NCBI RefSeq assembly: GCF_905212365.1
Contig: NZ_CAJMEH010000001.1
Span: 62,001-126,000 of the forward strand
Source of the DNA: an uncultured Phascolarctobacterium sp.
GTDB lineage: Bacteria; Bacillota; Negativicutes; Acidaminococcales; Acidaminococcaceae
Length of the DNA: 64,000 nt
Direction of reading: 5' to 3'
The position numbers were made by a program, and so were the translations under genes. Shown in pieces: positions 55,448 to 64,000 of the stretch. The number at the start of each line of letters is the position of its first letter. Within the stretch, counting starts at the first letter, position 1. The notes below the pieces were generated by a model, which had not been told where the DNA came from, did not search any database, and saw nothing but the letters and a program-made list of their open reading frames with translations.

Positions 55448-55472
55448 TGGCATAAAGTGGGTAAAAGGGGGC
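55448..55472 (+). promoter_or_regulatory. MraZ operator: three TGGG-type repeats
   Basis: TGGCA, TGGGT and GGGGC are arranged with 5-base spacers (TAAAG and AAAAG), the spacing of MraZ boxes (TGGGN separated by 5). They lie just before the mraZ start, so MraZ probably represses its own cluster. Confidence 0.75.
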
Positions 55473-55478
55473 GACGAG

Positions 55479-55910
55479 ATGCTGTTAGGTGAATATGAAC
55501 ACACTCTGGACACCAAGGGTCGTCTTGCTATGCCCGCTAAGCTGCGCGAGGCTTTGGGTAATAAATTCATTATTACTAAGGGCCTGGACGGCTGCCTGTT
55601 TGTGTACGATTTAGAGCAGTGGCAGCAGCTGGAGGCCAAGCTGGCCGCTTTACCTATGAGCCGCAAAACAGCCCGTGATTTTACTCGTTTTTTATTCGGC
55701 GGAGCCTGCGAGGGCGAATGCGATAAGCAGGGCAGGGTGCTGCTGCCTGCTAATTTGCGCCGTCACGCCAATTTAACAAAAGATGCGGTAATTGTGGGCG
55801 TGGGCAATAGAGCTGAAATTTGGGATGCGCAAAAGTGGCAGGAATATAATGAAGGCAATGCCGATGACGTCAATGAGCTGGCAGAGCAGCTGGCCGATTT
55901 AGGCATTTAA
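55479..55910 (+). CDS. mraZ: transcriptional regulator MraZ
   Basis: 143 residues. Two SpoVT-AbrB-type halves, each with the D-x-K-G-R motif variant (LDTKGRLAMPAKLR at 12-25 and CDKQGRVLLPANLR at about 87-100). Forms a ring that binds repeated TGGG boxes; these are present at 55448. First gene of the division and cell-wall cluster. ATG 55479 follows GGGGGCGACG; the longer upstream frame crosses the promoter. Confidence 0.95.
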   Translation: MLLGEYEHTLDTKGRLAMPAKLREALGNKFIITKGLDGCLFVYDLEQWQQLEAKLAALPMSRKTARDFTRFLFGGACEGECDKQGRVLLPANLRRHANLTKDAVIVGVGNRAEIWDAQKWQEYNEGNADDVNELAEQLADLGI

Positions 55911-55922
55911 ACTGGTGCAAAG

Positions 55923-56855
55923 ATGGAATTTAAGCATGTGAGTATCCTGCTTGCTGAAAGCGTGGATTTTTTGATAACGGATAAAAATGGCATTTATGTG
56001 GACTGCACCATGGGCGGCGCAGGTCACAGCAGCGGCTTTGCTGCGCAACTGGAGCCCGGCGGCCTGCTGCTGGGTATCGACCAGGACGACGACGCTATTG
56101 CCGCGGCTTCGGAACGGCTGCTGCATCGCTTTGTGTGCCGTACTGCCGTAGCCAAAGCCAATTTTAAGGATTTTGCCCAGGTGCTGGACGGCATGGGCAT
56201 AGATAAAATCGACGGCATTTTTTTCGATTTAGGCGTGTCCAGCTATCAGCTGGATTGCGCGGAGCGGGGCTTTAGCTATATGCACGACGGTCCGCTGGAT
56301 ATGCGCATGAACCGCGAGGCCAAGCTGGACGCGGCCTATGTGGTGAATAATTATAAGGAAGAAGAATTAGCGGAGATTATTCATAAATATGGCGAGGAGC
56401 GCTGGAGCAAGCGCATCGCTCAGTTTATTGCCGCGGCGCGCAAGGAGAAGCCGCTGACGACTACCTTTGAGCTGGTGGAGGTTATCAAAAAGGCCATTCC
56501 CAAGGGCGCACGCCTCGACGGGCCCCATCCGGCCAAGCGCACCTTTCAGGCGATTCGCATTGAGGTGAACAACGAGCTGGGGATTTTGGCAGATACGATG
56601 GAGCAGGCCGTGGACAGGCTGAAAAGCGGCGGTCGTATCGGCGTGATAACCTTTCATTCGTTGGAGGACAGAATTATTAAGCAGACTTTTGCCAGACTAG
56701 CGAAGGGTTGTATCTGTCCGCCGCAGCTGCCGGTGTGCGTATGCGGCAAAAAGCCGCTGCTGAAAAAAACGGGCAGCATCGTTCCGGCCGCAGCGGAGGT
56801 TGAGGATAACCCTCGGTCCCGCAGCGCACGGCTGCGTTATGCTATTAAGCTTTAG
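55923..56855 (+). CDS. rsmH: 16S rRNA m4C1402 methyltransferase RsmH
   Basis: 310 residues. SAM-dependent, methylates N4 of C1402 of 16S rRNA. SAM loop [13 protein letters not shown] near residues 21-33, [16 protein letters not shown] and the C-terminal [13 protein letters not shown] and [10 protein letters not shown] are characteristic. It starts 12 bases after mraZ. Confidence 0.96.
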   Translation: MEFKHVSILLAESVDFLITDKNGIYVDCTMGGAGHSSGFAAQLEPGGLLLGIDQDDDAIAAASERLLHRFVCRTAVAKANFKDFAQVLDGMGIDKIDGIFFDLGVSSYQLDCAERGFSYMHDGPLDMRMNREAKLDAAYVVNNYKEEELAEIIHKYGEERWSKRIAQFIAAARKEKPLTTTFELVEVIKKAIPKGARLDGPHPAKRTFQAIRIEVNNELGILADTMEQAVDRLKSGGRIGVITFHSLEDRIIKQTFARLAKGCICPPQLPVCVCGKKPLLKKTGSIVPAAAEVEDNPRSRSARLRYAIKL

Positions 56856-56879
56856 AAAAGATTTAAAGGGCGTGGAAGC

Positions 56880-57284
56880 ATGTTAGCAAGAAAATATGAT
56901 AATTACGCATGGGAAGAGCAGCAGCAGACAGAAGTCAGCCAGCCTGTGCGGCGAGTAAAAATAAATACCGACCCTTATCGCAGACTGCGTTCACGCTTGA
57001 TGATTTTTGCAGCAGTAGTTTTGGGAACCTATTTGCTGACGGTATTTCGCAGCGAAGCCATGGTGCAGTATGGCAATCAGCTTGTGAACCTGCAGCAGCA
57101 GGAGGCTCAGCTGATAGATAAAAATAATGAGCTGAAAATAGAGGTAGAGCAGCTGAAGGGACCGGAACGTATTATCGGGCTGGCGGAGCAGCGCCTGGGC
57201 ATGAGCGTGGCGCGCAGTAATATTTATGTGAAGGCTGCCGGACAAAAAAATCCTGGTAACTCTTTTACAGTAGCGGCTAAATAA
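56880..57284 (+). CDS. ftsL: cell division protein FtsL (septum formation initiator-like)
   Basis: 134 residues. A short cytoplasmic basic N-terminus, one membrane segment (about 42-58, LMIFAAVVLGTYLLTVF), and a periplasmic leucine-zipper coiled coil (LVNLQQQEAQLIDKNNELKI, about 70-100). Size, topology and place after rsmH identify FtsL, which with FtsB and FtsQ recruits and activates FtsW-FtsI. The next gene is murE, not ftsI as in most clusters. Confidence 0.85.
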   Translation: MLARKYDNYAWEEQQQTEVSQPVRRVKINTDPYRRLRSRLMIFAAVVLGTYLLTVFRSEAMVQYGNQLVNLQQQEAQLIDKNNELKIEVEQLKGPERIIGLAEQRLGMSVARSNIYVKAAGQKNPGNSFTVAAK

Positions 57285-57307
57285 GCGTAGCTATTGCGAG
57301 TGACTTG

Positions 57308-57316
57308 TGATATAAT
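57308..57316 (+). promoter_or_regulatory. extended -10 promoter before murE
   Basis: TGA then TATAAT (57311-57316) form an extended -10 (TGnTATAAT). There is no good -35. It allows separate expression of the mur genes. Confidence 0.5.
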
Positions 57317-57345
57317 TTGAATAAGATTTTTGGGAGGAGGCAGCC

Positions 57346-57369
57346 ATGGCGGCTGCCCTTTCAATTTAG
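57346..57369 (+). CDS. 7-codon upstream ORF before murE
   Basis: A strong GGGAGGAGG (57332-57340) precedes ATG GCG GCT GCC CTT TCA ATT TAG, encoding MAAALSI. Its stop codon overlaps the murE Shine-Dalgarno (TAGGAGG), so ribosomes ending here could re-initiate at murE 13 bases on. The RNA GGCAGCC and GGCTGCC can fold into a hairpin that would hide this start. Existence as a translated leader is an inference. Confidence 0.4.
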   Translation: MAAALSI

Positions 57370-57381
57370 GAGGTAAGTTTT

Positions 57382-58866
57382 ATGGAAAAGCAATTAGCTG
57401 AGCTCCTCAATTTGCTGCCCCAAGCCCAGGCGACAGGCAGCGTCGATAAAATTATTAACGATATTACCGCTGATTCCCGCACCGTAAAGGCAGGCAGCTT
57501 GTTTATCTGCCTGAAGGGCGCGACGGTTGATGGACATAAATTTTTACTCATGGCTGCGGAAAAGGGCGCGGTGGCCGCTCTTGTGGAGGATATGCCTGAA
57601 AAAATTCCTGACGGTGTGACGCTGATTAAGGTGCCTGACACTCGCGCCGCTATGGAGCTGGTAACGCCTTTCTTTTTCGATTATCCCGGCAAGCAGCTGC
57701 GCATGATAGGCGTGACCGGTACTAACGGCAAGACTACGACGACCAATATTATTCGTTTAATTCTGCGTAAGGGCGGTTATAAGGTGGGCCTGATTGGCAC
57801 CATCAATATTATGATTGAAGATGAGATTTCCGAATCTCACAATACTACGCCCGACGTAGTGGATTTGCAGAAAGCGCTGTACGCTATGCGCTGCGCCGGC
57901 TGCGATTACTGCGTGATGGAGGTGTCCAGCCACGCGCTGGCTTTGAACCGCGTAGCTGGCATCGAATACGACTGCGCCGTTTTAACCAATATTACTCAGG
58001 ACCATCTTGATTTTCATAAGACTATGGAAAATTACCGCGACGCTAAAAGCCTGCTGTTTGAGCATTTGACGGACGGGGATAAGCCGAATAAAAACGCGGT
58101 GTTTAATATGGACGACCCAAGCTCCGCAATTATTAAAGGAAGAACTAAAGCCAACGCGCTTACCTACGGCGAAGGACATGATAACGATATTTATCCTTTG
58201 AACTTTACTGTAGAGCCCAAGCATATGCAGCTTTTGCTGCACACGCCGGTGGGCGAAATGGATTTGGAGCTGAAAATTACCGGCGAGTTCAATGTTTATA
58301 ATGTTATGGGCACGGTAGCCGCTATGCTGGCGGAAAAGATAGACAAGAAAATTATTTGCTCCGTGCTGGACGGCTTCGACGGCGTGCCCGGACGCTTTCA
58401 GCTGGTGGAAGCAGGGCAGCCATATACGGTAGTTGTGGATTACGCTCATACGCCCGACGGGTTGGAAAACGTACTGAAAACGGCTCGTTCCATTACCAAG
58501 GGCAAGCTGTGGGTTGTTTTCGGCTGCGGCGGCGACCGCGATAATAAAAAGCGCCCGATTATGGGCGGGCTGGCTTTGGCGCTGGCTGATAACGTGGTAG
58601 TGACCTCCGACAATCCGCGTACCGAGGATCCGGAGCTGATTATCGACGAGATTTTCACAGCTTTGCAGCAGGTTCCTCAGGGCAAGCAGGTGATGCGCTT
58701 GTCCGACAGGCGCGAGGCTATCGATTATGCTTTGGCTCATGCCGCAGATAACGACGTTATTCTGATTGCCGGTAAGGGGCACGAAAATTACCAGATTTTG
58801 AAGGATCGCACGATTCATTTTGACGATAAAGAAGTAGTCATGGAGTATTGGGGTGAGAGAAAATGA
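57382..58866 (+). CDS. murE: UDP-MurNAc-tripeptide synthetase MurE (meso-diaminopimelate type)
   Basis: 494 residues. Adds the third residue of the stem peptide. P-loop VTGTNGKTTTTN at about 114-125; the amino-acid-specificity loop is DNPRTEDP (about 413-420), the DNPR form of mDAP-adding enzymes rather than the Lys type. ATP and UDP sites are complete. AGGAGG precedes the ATG and its stop overlaps murF by 4 bases (ATGA). Confidence 0.96.
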   Translation: MEKQLAELLNLLPQAQATGSVDKIINDITADSRTVKAGSLFICLKGATVDGHKFLLMAAEKGAVAALVEDMPEKIPDGVTLIKVPDTRAAMELVTPFFFDYPGKQLRMIGVTGTNGKTTTTNIIRLILRKGGYKVGLIGTINIMIEDEISESHNTTPDVVDLQKALYAMRCAGCDYCVMEVSSHALALNRVAGIEYDCAVLTNITQDHLDFHKTMENYRDAKSLLFEHLTDGDKPNKNAVFNMDDPSSAIIKGRTKANALTYGEGHDNDIYPLNFTVEPKHMQLLLHTPVGEMDLELKITGEFNVYNVMGTVAAMLAEKIDKKIICSVLDGFDGVPGRFQLVEAGQPYTVVVDYAHTPDGLENVLKTARSITKGKLWVVFGCGGDRDNKKRPIMGGLALALADNVVVTSDNPRTEDPELIIDEIFTALQQVPQGKQVMRLSDRREAIDYALAHAADNDVILIAGKGHENYQILKDRTIHFDDKEVVMEYWGERK

Positions 58867-60227
58867 TAAAGGCCAGTGAAATTATGGCGGCAACCAATGC
58901 TGTGCGCGACGATTTTGAATTTGCCGGCGTGACCACGGATTCGCGGGCGGTGAAGCCGGGCGAATTATTCGTGGCTTTAAAGGGCGGCAATTTTGACGGG
59001 CATGATTACTGCGCCAAGGCCGTGGCTTTGGGCGCGTCCGGCGTGGTTATTTCTCACGATATCGAGCAGCTGCCTGCGGGAGCGGCAGTGTTCAGAGTGC
59101 AGGATACGCTGCTGGCTTATCAACAGCTGGCCCGCGCTTACCGCCGCAGACAGAAGGGCTTGAAGGTTTTCGCTATTACGGGCTCCAACGGCAAAACGTC
59201 GACCAAGGATTTGCTGGCTGCCTGTCTGAGCGTAAAATATAATGTTGTGAAGACCCAGGGAAATTTTAATAATGAGATTGGCCTGCCGAAAACTTTGCTG
59301 GATATTAAGCCGGATACGGATATTGCCGTAGTGGAAATGGGTATGCGCGGCTTAGGCCAGATTGAGGAGCTGTGCCGGATTGCCGAGCCGGACAGCGGCT
59401 TGATAACTAACGTCGGCGAAACCCACATGGAGCTTTTGGGCAGCATGGATAATATTGCCAAGGCCAAAAGCGAAATTGTGGTGGACCTGCCTGCCGAGGG
59501 TTTTGCCGTTCTTAACGGCGATAACGAATATGTGCTGCGCGCCGCAGCATTGACTAAGGCGAAGGTGGTATATTTCGGCTTGGGCGCAGGCTGCGATTAC
59601 CGCGGCAGCGATATTGCAACCTCGGCCGGAGGCACGACCTTTACCTGTACGGAAAAGGCTACGGGCAAAAGCGTGCAGGTGCATTTACAGCTGATTGGCG
59701 AGCATAATGTGTACAACGCTTTGTCCGCTATTGCGGGCGCGGCCTGCTACGGCGTCAGCATGGAGGACAGCGCCAGAGCGCTGGCGACGGCGCGTCTGAC
59801 CGGCAGCCGTCAGGAAATTATTTACATTGGCGATATTACTTTTATCAACGACGCTTATAATGCCAGCCCCGCTTCTATGGAGGCGGCTTTGAAAACGCTG
59901 GCGGAGGCTAAAAAGGCTGCGCGCGGCACGGGACGCACTATTGCCGTGCTGGCCGATATGCTGGAGCTGGGCGCTATCAGCGAGGATGCGCACCGTCGCG
60001 TAGGGCGCTGGGCTGTGGAATACGGCGTGGATTATGTGCTGACCTATGGGGAGCAGGCTGCTTACATCAGCGACGAGGTGCAGAAGCTGGGCGGCAAGAC
60101 ACGCCACTGCGGCAGTCGTCAGGAGGCGGCCGATAATTTGCGGCTGTTGGCCGAGGCAGGGGATATTATTCTGTTGAAGGGCTCCAACTCCATGCAGGTG
60201 GGCCGTATGCTGGAGCTGTTTAAATAA
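58863..60227 (+). CDS. murF: UDP-MurNAc-tripeptide:D-Ala-D-Ala ligase MurF
   Basis: 454 residues. Adds D-Ala-D-Ala to complete the pentapeptide. P-loop FAITGSNGKTSTKDLL at about 102-117, VEMGMRGLGQI, TNVGETHMELLGS, and NDAYNASPASMEAAL. Translationally coupled to murE by an ATGA overlap. Confidence 0.96.
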   Translation: MIKASEIMAATNAVRDDFEFAGVTTDSRAVKPGELFVALKGGNFDGHDYCAKAVALGASGVVISHDIEQLPAGAAVFRVQDTLLAYQQLARAYRRRQKGLKVFAITGSNGKTSTKDLLAACLSVKYNVVKTQGNFNNEIGLPKTLLDIKPDTDIAVVEMGMRGLGQIEELCRIAEPDSGLITNVGETHMELLGSMDNIAKAKSEIVVDLPAEGFAVLNGDNEYVLRAAALTKAKVVYFGLGAGCDYRGSDIATSAGGTTFTCTEKATGKSVQVHLQLIGEHNVYNALSAIAGAACYGVSMEDSARALATARLTGSRQEIIYIGDITFINDAYNASPASMEAALKTLAEAKKAARGTGRTIAVLADMLELGAISEDAHRRVGRWAVEYGVDYVLTYGEQAAYISDEVQKLGGKTRHCGSRQEAADNLRLLAEAGDIILLKGSNSMQVGRMLELFK

Positions 60228-60270
60228 GCAGCGTATGCTTTTAATTACTAATGATTGTTGAGGGAAGTTT

Positions 60271-61233
60271 ATGTTTAAATTAGTTGCAATCCCCGTAACC
60301 GCTTTTATCGTGTGCGCGCTGATTGGCCCGGTGCTGATCAAATATCTGCATAAATTAAATTTTGGGCAGTCCATCCGCGAATGCGGCCCTGCCAGCCATA
60401 TGAAGAAAAGCGGCACGCCGACCATGGGCGGGTTGATGATGCTGGCGGCGTTGACGCTGGCTCTGCTGTGGGGCTCGTTTACGCCCCGCGTGGTCATCGC
60501 TTTGGTGCTGACCCTGGGTCACGGGGCCATAGGGTTTATTGACGATTATATTAAGGTTGTAATGAAGCGCAATCTGGGCCTGACGGCTAAGCAGAAATTT
60601 TTATTGCAATTTATTTTGGCAGGCGCTTATGTATATTTTGCCGAAACGCATATCGGTAATACGGCGCTGTGGGTTCCGGGGCTGAATGTCTCGCTGGACC
60701 TGGGTTGGGGGTATTACGCGTTGGCCTTTGTGCTGCTTGTAGGCACGACTAACGCTGTGAACCTGACTGACGGCTTGGACGGCTTGGTATCCTTTGTGAG
60801 CCTGCCGGTGACGCTGGCCTTTGCTTTTATCGCTTATATGCAGGGCTTTTTGGATTTGAGCGGCTTTGCTTTGGGCATAGCGGGCGCGTGCCTGGGCTTT
60901 TTACTGTTTAACCGCCATCCGGCGCAGGTGTTTATGGGCGATACGGGTTCGCTGGCCTTGGGCGGCGGCGTGGCGGCGCTGGCGCTGCTGACGCGCACGG
61001 AGCTGCTGCTGGTGATTATCGGCGGCGTTTATGTGGCCGAGGCCTTATCCGTTATTATTCAGGTGGGCTATTTCCGCCTGACCGGCGGCAAGCGTTTCTT
61101 CCGCATGGCGCCTGTGCATCACCATTTTGAGTTGGGCGGCTGGCGCGAGGTCAAGGTGGTGCGCGTCTTTACAATTTTCAGCCTGGCGCTGTCCGCTGTG
61201 GGATTAGGGCTGTGGCTGGCCGCTGTTTTATAG
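60271..61233 (+). CDS. mraY: phospho-MurNAc-pentapeptide translocase MraY
   Basis: 320 residues with about ten membrane spans. Makes lipid I on undecaprenyl phosphate. Catalytic acids in GFIDDYIKV and TNAVNLTDGLDGL, GNTALW loop, and the His-rich cytosolic loop PVHHHFELGGW. GAGGGAAG precedes the ATG. Confidence 0.97.
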   Translation: MFKLVAIPVTAFIVCALIGPVLIKYLHKLNFGQSIRECGPASHMKKSGTPTMGGLMMLAALTLALLWGSFTPRVVIALVLTLGHGAIGFIDDYIKVVMKRNLGLTAKQKFLLQFILAGAYVYFAETHIGNTALWVPGLNVSLDLGWGYYALAFVLLVGTTNAVNLTDGLDGLVSFVSLPVTLAFAFIAYMQGFLDLSGFALGIAGACLGFLLFNRHPAQVFMGDTGSLALGGGVAALALLTRTELLLVIIGGVYVAEALSVIIQVGYFRLTGGKRFFRMAPVHHHFELGGWREVKVVRVFTIFSLALSAVGLGLWLAAVL

Positions 61234-61245
61234 GAGGCATCCATA

Positions 61246-62604
61246 ATGGTGCAAAAGGCTGTAATAGTCTACGGCGCAGGTATCAGCGGCCGCGGTGCGG
61301 CGCAGGTGCTGGCGCAGCGTGGGCAACAGGTATTTTTATATAACGACGCTCCCTGCGAAATAGATGCGGAGCTGGCGCAGGAGCTGGCTGCCTGCGGCGG
61401 CGCTTTGGTTTTTGGGCCGAAGGGCTTTGCTGGCTTGCTGGCTAAGGCAGGGCAAATGGTGCTGTCGCCCGGCGTACCGTGCGATGCGCCCCATGTTTTG
61501 GAGGCGGAGAACTACGGGCTGGAGGTTATCAGCGAAATTGAATTGGGCTACCGCTTGTACGGCGGGCATATAGCCGCCATTACCGGTACTAACGGCAAGA
61601 CTACGACGACTACTATCGTGGGAGAAATGTTCAAGCGCTTGCCCGTACCCAGCGCGGTGGGCGGCAACATCGGCCTAGCTTTGTCCAAGGAGGTGGAGCA
61701 CCTGCCTGACAACGGCTGGCTGGCGGCTGAGCTGAGCAGCTTTCAGCTGGAAAAGGTGAAGGACTTCTGCCCCGATATTGCCGTAGTGCTGAATTTAACG
61801 CCCGACCATTTGGAGCGCCATCGTACAATGAAGGCTTACGGCGAGGCTAAGAAAAATATTTTCCGCAGGCAGGGGCCGCAGCAGATTACCGTATTGAATT
61901 ACGATGATCCGGAGGTGCGCGGCTGGGCTGCCGCAAGTAAAGGGCAGATCTGCTATTTCAGCAGAAAAGCCTGCCTGAACGCGGGAATTTTTATGCAAAA
62001 CGGTAATTTTGTGATAAAATGGAATAATACAACAAATGTTGTTTGCAATATAGACGAGCTGCACTTATTTGGCGGGCACAACGAAGAAAATGTGCTGGCA
62101 GCCATTGCCTGCGGCTATTTCGCCGGCGTGTCCATTGCAGATATGGCGGACGTGCTGCGCAATTTTCACAGCATCGAGCATCGCTTGGAATATGTAAGAA
62201 CTATTAAGGGCGTTCCCTATTACAACGATTCCAAGGCGACCAATACGGATTCGGCTATTAAAGCCTTGGAGGCTTTTAAGGACGGGCATATTATTTTGCT
62301 GGCCGGAGGCCATGACAAGCTGACGGAGCTGGAGCCGATGATGCGGCTGGTTAAGGAAAAATGCGATGCGCTGATTCTTTTGGGCGAGGCGAAGGAGCGC
62401 TTTTATCGGGCAGCCGTGGACTGCGGCGTGGAGCATATTCTGCTGGCGGACTCCTTTGAGGATGCTGTGCGGCAGGCGTATGCGATGGCGCTGCCGCCCC
62501 AGGTTGTGTTGCTTTCCCCGGCCTGCTCGTCTTATGATATGTTTAAAAACTACCCTGAGCGCGGCCGCTGCTTTAAGCAGCTGGTAAACGATTTGCCGCA
62601 GTAA
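61246..62604 (+). CDS. murD: UDP-MurNAc-L-alanine:D-glutamate ligase MurD
   Basis: 452 residues. Adds D-Glu. N-terminal UDP-binding Rossmann motif VYGAGISGRGAAQVL, P-loop ITGTNGKTTTTTIV at about 112-125, LNLTPDHLERH, and YNDSKATNTDSA. It begins 12 bases after mraY with AGGAGG upstream. In most clusters ftsW follows; here murG does. Confidence 0.96.
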   Translation: MVQKAVIVYGAGISGRGAAQVLAQRGQQVFLYNDAPCEIDAELAQELAACGGALVFGPKGFAGLLAKAGQMVLSPGVPCDAPHVLEAENYGLEVISEIELGYRLYGGHIAAITGTNGKTTTTTIVGEMFKRLPVPSAVGGNIGLALSKEVEHLPDNGWLAAELSSFQLEKVKDFCPDIAVVLNLTPDHLERHRTMKAYGEAKKNIFRRQGPQQITVLNYDDPEVRGWAAASKGQICYFSRKACLNAGIFMQNGNFVIKWNNTTNVVCNIDELHLFGGHNEENVLAAIACGYFAGVSIADMADVLRNFHSIEHRLEYVRTIKGVPYYNDSKATNTDSAIKALEAFKDGHIILLAGGHDKLTELEPMMRLVKEKCDALILLGEAKERFYRAAVDCGVEHILLADSFEDAVRQAYAMALPPQVVLLSPACSSYDMFKNYPERGRCFKQLVNDLPQ

Positions 62605-62620
62605 GGGAGGAGGAAAAATC

Positions 62621-63724
62621 GTGAAGGTCATTCTTTCCGGCGGCGGTACCGGCGGGCATATTTACCCGGCGCTGACTATCGCCGACCAGATAAAAAAGCT
62701 GTGTCCTGACGCCGACATAAGTTTTGTCGGCACACGGCAGGGCTTGGAAAAGGATATTATTCCCCGCTACGGCTATCCGCTGCAATTTATCGAGGTGGCG
62801 GGCTTTAAACGCAGCCTGAGCTTCGATACTCTGCGCAGCGTTGGCAAGCTGTTTACGGGCCTGTGCGACGCTTACAAAATTATCAAGGAGCAGCGCCCGG
62901 ATTTGCTTATCGGTACGGGCGGCTATGTTTGCGGACCCATCGTTTTGCTGGCAGCGCTGCATAATATTCCCTGCTGCATTCAGGAGCAGAACGCCATGCC
63001 CGGCGTGACGAATAAGATTCTGGCCCGCTATGTGCGCAAGGTCTTTTTAGGCTACAAGGAGGCCGGCAAATATTTTCACGGCAAGGCGGAGCTGGTTTAT
63101 ACCGGCAACCCTATACGCAGCGAAATTCTGGAGCATACGCGGCAGGAGGCAGTGAAGGAGCTGGGTCTGGACCCGGAAAAGAAAACGATATTAGTTTCCG
63201 GCGGCAGCCGCGGCGCGCGCAGCATAAATCAGGCGATGCTGGAGGCGGAGCTGGCGCTGTCGGGCCGCCATGAGGTGCAGGTGCTGCACGCTACCGGCGA
63301 CGTAAATTATGAGCAATACATGGAAGCAGTGCGCAAACGCGGCGGCGTGGCAGATAATATTATCATTAAGCCGTATCTGCATAATATGCCCGTGGCTTTG
63401 GCCGCGGCAGATTTGGCTGTGTTCCGCGCCGGTGCTATCGGCCTGGCAGAGCTGACGGCCAAGGGAGTGCCTGCGGTGCTGGTGCCATACCCCTACGCAA
63501 CAGCCAACCATCAGGAATTTAACGCCAGAGCGGTAGAAGCCCGCGGTGCGGCGCAGGTTATTTTGGATAAGGAGCTGACGGGAGAACGTATCCTGGAGGC
63601 TATCGAGCATTTGCTGTTACATGAAAAGGATTTGGAGAAGATGCAGGCGGCGGCTAAAGCGCTAGGGCAGCCGCAGGCGGCGAAAACCATCGCTGAGCAG
63701 GCCTTGGCGTTGGCGAGGAAATAG
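62621..63724 (+). CDS. murG: UDP-GlcNAc transferase MurG (lipid II synthesis)
   Basis: 367 residues. Transfers GlcNAc to lipid I at the inner face of the membrane. The glycine loops [16 protein letters not shown] at the N-terminus and [15 protein letters not shown], and the UDP-GlcNAc-binding [26 protein letters not shown], are characteristic. GTG start with GGGAGGAGG upstream. Confidence 0.96.
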   Translation: MKVILSGGGTGGHIYPALTIADQIKKLCPDADISFVGTRQGLEKDIIPRYGYPLQFIEVAGFKRSLSFDTLRSVGKLFTGLCDAYKIIKEQRPDLLIGTGGYVCGPIVLLAALHNIPCCIQEQNAMPGVTNKILARYVRKVFLGYKEAGKYFHGKAELVYTGNPIRSEILEHTRQEAVKELGLDPEKKTILVSGGSRGARSINQAMLEAELALSGRHEVQVLHATGDVNYEQYMEAVRKRGGVADNIIIKPYLHNMPVALAAADLAVFRAGAIGLAELTAKGVPAVLVPYPYATANHQEFNARAVEARGAAQVILDKELTGERILEAIEHLLLHEKDLEKMQAAAKALGQPQAAKTIAEQALALARK

Positions 63725-63735
63725 GAGGGTGTCCA

Positions 63736-64000
63736 GTGGCAGAAAATAAGTTAGCTAATCTGCATAATATACACTTTATCGGCATTGGCGGCGCGGGTAT
63801 GAGCGCGGTCGCCTATGTGCTTATAAAACGCGGCTACGATGTGAGCGGTTCCGATTTGAACGCGGGCCATATGTCCGCGCATTTGGCGGAGGCCGGAGCG
63901 ATGGTTTTTATGGGACACGACGCCTGTCAGGTGTACGACGCCGACGCAGTGGTTATTTCCACGGCAATACATCCCAATAACCCGGAGCTGGTGGCTGCTA
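63736..64000 (+). CDS. murC: UDP-MurNAc:L-alanine ligase MurC, N-terminal part
   Basis: The first 88 codons are present; the gene runs off the window. The GTG start is preceded by TAGGAGG. The N-terminal nucleotide-fold signature [18 protein letters not shown] and DVSGSDL followed by [14 protein letters not shown] are specific for MurC. It adds L-Ala, the first residue of the stem peptide. Confidence 0.95.
   Translation, partial: MAENKLANLHNIHFIGIGGAGMSAVAYVLIKRGYDVSGSDLNAGHMSAHLAEAGAMVFMGHDACQVYDADAVVISTAIHPNNPELVAA

Overview
The window looks like a chromosomal core region of a diderm, anaerobic Firmicute of the class Negativicutes (Acidaminococcaceae / Phascolarctobacterium-like is my guess; no 16S gene is present to prove it). 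Firmicute hallmarks are a CIRCE-controlled hrcA-grpE-dnaK-dnaJ cluster, a CggR-led glycolytic operon, an L21 leader with Prp protease and an N-terminally extended L27, MraZ boxes, and the order secG-est-rnr-smpB-ssrA. The diderm hallmark is a TonB-dependent outer-membrane receptor feeding an ABC importer. Other anaerobe-like genes are a K+-type membrane pyrophosphatase, a TM1266-type hydrogenase regulator, a DUF1858 redox-disulfide protein and a flavodoxin.

Layout. 1-4.7 kb is accessory: the tail of a FecCD permease with its ATPase, a secreted protein with an internal duplication, an AT-rich scrap, a GNAT acetyltransferase, a flavodoxin behind a paired inverted repeat, a frameshifted ketopantoate reductase and a small exported protein. 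4.8-8.1 kb carries rng, rplU-prp-rpmA and a peroxiredoxin. 8.2-15.3 kb is the glycolytic block cggR-gap-[pgk-tpi fusion]-gpmI-eno, which converts glyceraldehyde-3-phosphate to PEP. 15.4-21 kb is a cobalamin-riboswitch-controlled corrinoid uptake locus (TonB receptor, binding lipoprotein, permease, ATPase).

21.1-29.4 kb is the conserved secG-est-rnr-smpB-ssrA block, interrupted by hppA and a cryptic type I toxin-antitoxin-like module with two near-identical small-RNA promoters, and followed by a HepT/MntA (HEPN/nucleotidyltransferase) pair. 29.4-36.1 kb holds the hydrogenase-type regulator, a DEDDh exonuclease, a uracil permease divergent from an M20 carbamoylase, a signal-peptide-bearing argininosuccinate-lyase homologue and a GT51 transglycosylase. 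36.2-44.4 kb is arginine biosynthesis: argCJBDF, then argGH behind its own promoter and a candidate operator.

44.6-48.6 kb is accessory again: a Crp/Fnr regulator, a DASS anion transporter, an IS30 remnant, a secreted esterase and two related palindromic elements (one more lies after dnaK). 48.7-55.3 kb is hemW-hrcA-grpE-dnaK-dnaJ plus the DUF1858 gene. 55.4-64 kb is the division/cell-wall cluster mraZ-rsmH-ftsL-murE-murF-mraY-murD-murG-murC(partial), without ftsI and ftsW at their usual places.

Most genes are ordinary. The points most worth attention are the toxin-antitoxin-like locus with a duplicated RNA gene at 23.55-24.04 kb, the PGK-TIM fusion, the exported lyase with an altered catalytic histidine, the altered L27 cleavage site, the paired operator of the flavodoxin gene and the palindromic repeat family. 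All calls were made by reading the sequence; no database search was run.
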